A stretch of 64,000 nucleotides of DNA from NCBI GenBank assembly GCA_030141605.1, contig JAQGDQ010000232.1, positions 1 to 64,000 on the forward strand, in the 5' to 3' direction. The DNA is from Tubiluchus corallicola. Lineage: Eukaryota > Priapulida > Priapulimorpha > Priapulimorphida > Tubiluchidae. The notes beneath the pieces were generated by a model that was not told where the DNA came from, made no database searches, and was given only the letters and a program-made list of their open reading frames with translations. Of this stretch, positions 61,451-64,000 are shown piece by piece. A program made the translations under genes and the position numbers. Each line of letters opens with the position of its first letter. The first letter of the stretch is position 1.

Positions 61451-63010
61451 CAACAACAACAACATAACTTTGCCTGAAAAGCTTCTTGAGATACTTTAAA
61501 ATTCATTTTTCTTCCCTTCAACTGCAGCAAAGACCACAGTCACATTAACCAGCTGTATAAAAAGAGCAGCATTTAAATCAAATCCCACATAATTTAGAAT
61601 CTAACCAACCCTGGCCTCACCAATCCTGTTATAGTTCATTACCTCTCTTCCCACTCCCCAGATTGCAAAACTGCTCTACTTGGTCTATCTGAAACAATAG
61701 GGTGAAATCATGTAATTTATTGGAAGAATCAGTTGTGTTGGAAAAATTACTTTCGAAACTGGCCCTGATTAGAGACTAAAAGGACCGAAAAGCTCACTGG
61801 CTAAGAAGGCCACCAGATTTTCTACTAAGGTGTTTCTTGACCTGGACCAAATGGCAAAGTATAGTTTTAGGTCACTTAGTGAAATAGCTCATATGGTTTC
61901 AAGCATATGCTTTTCACCAAGTGATGGTACATAATTAGTAAGACCACATTTTGTGGGAGTTCCTGCACAAAATTGTTGAAATGGAGTCTAGCTTAATTTC
62001 TGAGGAGCTTTTTGCAGCAAAAATGTTGCTCACCTATATGAGTTGATAAATCGTACATGTCTAATATTCATACTTAGACTGAGCAGTGGTTTGCAAAACC
62101 GTTCAATATGCAGTAACTGTACAAGTCATCATTGAGTCAATTTTACGTAAAATCCACACGGCATGTCACATGGTAAGCAATGCACAATGTAATCATTATA
62201 AACAAATAAATGTGTCACCGAAATTGTATCATTTATTTTAGTTTGTTTAATTGTTTTGGTGTTTAACCATAATCGTGTAATCATAATCATAAACCATAAC
62301 CGTGTAATTATAATGAGCATTATAAACAGCTAGAATTAATAGCCTATAATTGAAAGTCGTTATGTGCAGACATGTACGTGCGTCGAAAAATTACCAGGCA
62401 AAATCACAGGTGACTATGATTGGAGTACATGCTCGTCTTGGATTAAAATGCAAGCATTTATAAACTTTATAAAACAAGTTAACTTCATTCAAAATTAAAA
62501 GATTAAAAAACAATTCATAAACTATTTAGATTTAGCCAATCATTGGTTAACAAAATACAGTAGTAACATGGTATGTAGGCTTACCCCTGCAAAATTATTA
62601 GACATTGCTGTTTGATTATTATAATTAATTCTGTAATTCTGATTTTATTTCAAAATAATGATATAGGTAAAAATTACTCAGCAGTACAATGAAAAAACCG
62701 GTGAAAAGTTTGTGTTGGATAAGAATGTTTTATACCCAATTTATTGACTGCTTACCTTGATACAAAAAATTTTGAGGCCTGGAACTGAAGCGAACTAAAC
62801 TAGAACTGTAGTTGCTAATGGTTTAAAGGCCTTGCTCTCTACAAAGATTACTTGTCTTTCCTTATAATGTTTGCATTAATTTTGGTCAAACGTTTGATGT
62901 TTTGGACTCTGACCCGTCTTTTCTTGATTTTTTTAGTTCTTTAGAAAGTAAATTGAGAAAAAGTATGTAGCTCCTGAAGAGCCATGCTAAGAAAAATTAC
63001 TAATTCCTGA
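61451..63010. other. Non-coding stretch, nothing recognised
   Basis: This is AT-rich unique-looking sequence. I found no conserved reading frame, RNA gene or clear terminal repeats. Frames above 60 codons here look random. Confidence 0.5.
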
Positions 63011-63193
63011 CCACAAATTATTATATCGTGGCCACCAATTATTGTTCCGTGGGCACTTGTAATTATTAATCCGTGCGTACAAACTACAATATATAAATCT
63101 GTGTCCACCAATTATATTTTTTCATAGCCACAAATTATTAATCTGTGCGCACGATATACTAATTCGTCGCCACGACATATGATATTGTGCGCG
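63011..63193. repeat. Tandem array of ~22-27 base units
   Basis: About eight diverged units are built on the pattern ccacaaattattaatccgtg (for example ccaccaattattgttccgtg and ccacaaattattaatctgtg). Each unit joins the next at a GTGGCCAC/GTGCGCAC-like self-complementary boundary, so consecutive units have short palindromic junctions. No gene overlaps it. Confidence 0.8.
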
Positions 63194-64000
63194 GGTTGTA
63201 TCTGCTGAAACAGAGAATATGCCGAACAAGCATTAACTTAACAACTGTTCAGTGTAAATAATAGCAAATTGTTTAATGGGTTTTAATAGCAAAAATTAAG
63301 TGTAAAATGCCGTAACTTGGTTTCCATTCCCGCTGAGCCACATTTTACACACTATTACAATAGAAAGTAGTAGATATGGAAGCCACGAGTTAGGTAGTTG
63401 AGCTGAGACTGATGCAAAATTAAACTGTAATTTAGGATAAAAACAATACATTGTTATAAAATGCAGAAATGAGAATTAATGAATAGAATTTATTGGGGTT
63501 CTATCCATGCATGGAGAGCATGTTTTATAGTTGACGAGAATAGGGTTGCCACCACTCCTGATTTGGCCCAAAGTCTGGTGACATTCAGCCATACATACGT
63601 AGTTAGGTTGGATTTTTGAAAAATTCTGAAATCTCCTGATTTTGATCATCACATTGAAATTTAAGTAGAAAAAATGTAACATGAGAACGTTTTATCAACT
63701 GGAGAATTTTCTCTAAACATGGAAAAAGGAATGAATCATTGCGGTCTGACTGTCTGCTGTGAATTTAATTGAGCAAAGAAGTTCACTTAATAACATTCAC
63801 ACACAGTCATTATGTCCATGTTCACTTAGTTTATGGTTTGTAACTGCAGGCTTATGTAATTATGTAAGAGTGTGCTTTAAAGTGGTTTGCAAAATGCAAC
63901 CCATTTGCAACAATTGATAAAAATAATGAAAAAATGGATAGTTATACCTAAAAAGGTGTACTTCATTCGTGCTTCTGGCTCTTCTAGCACCATCTAACGC
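63194..64000. other. Non-coding right edge
   Basis: This is AT-rich sequence with only short random frames. I see no gene or repeat that I can support. Confidence 0.5.

Noticed and set aside
61013-61530. Long minus-strand frames rich in Val and Leu that look like membrane proteins
   Set aside because: They are translations of the AAC/ACA/ATG trinucleotide repeat and exist in several frames at once.
63011-63193. Possible CRISPR array
   Set aside because: The units abut without unique spacers, diverge from each other, and the setting is an animal genome.

Overview
This is eukaryotic, AT-rich animal DNA. It has GT-AG introns, conserved metazoan proteins and many small cut-and-paste transposon remnants. 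Gene density is about five genes in 64 kb and most introns are 0.1-3 kb, which suggests a compact invertebrate genome. A marine invertebrate such as an ascidian is plausible, but I cannot assign a species from the sequence alone. No bacterial genes, CRISPR arrays, tRNAs or rRNAs were seen. I found no candidate for a wholly new biological system; the unusual material is gene-structure oddities, a recent duplication and layered transposons.

Layout. 1-3694: no confident gene, but it carries one copy of a ~1.2 kb duplication that includes a displaced copy of a TAF2 exon. 3734-5143 (+): intronless alpha-1,3-fucosyltransferase (GT10). 6977-27105 (+): 22 coding exons of TAF2, lacking the first ~150 codons, which are probably upstream of the window; if so, the fucosyltransferase is nested in a TAF2 intron. 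28498-37555 (-): MRPL39, nine coding exons, convergent with TAF2. 37877-48015 (+): CFAP45 (CCDC19), 13 exons, head-to-head with MRPL39 across 321 bp. 50422-58153 (-): the ETS factor GABPA, ten coding exons plus a likely 5' UTR exon near 60145, convergent with CFAP45. 60430-64000: no host gene; a LINE 3' fragment, a long microsatellite and a ~23 bp tandem array.

The exon models were built by hand from reading-frame continuity, splice consensus and similarity to remembered human homologues. Every exon junction listed preserves phase. The genes share no pathway apart from general housekeeping: TAF2 (TFIID) and GABPA act in nuclear transcription, MRPL39 in the mitochondrial ribosome, CFAP45 in the ciliary axoneme and the fucosyltransferase in the Golgi. 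GABP is a known regulator of nuclear genes for mitochondrial proteins, and MRPL39 and GABPA are also close neighbours in human (21q21), so their proximity here may be an old linkage.
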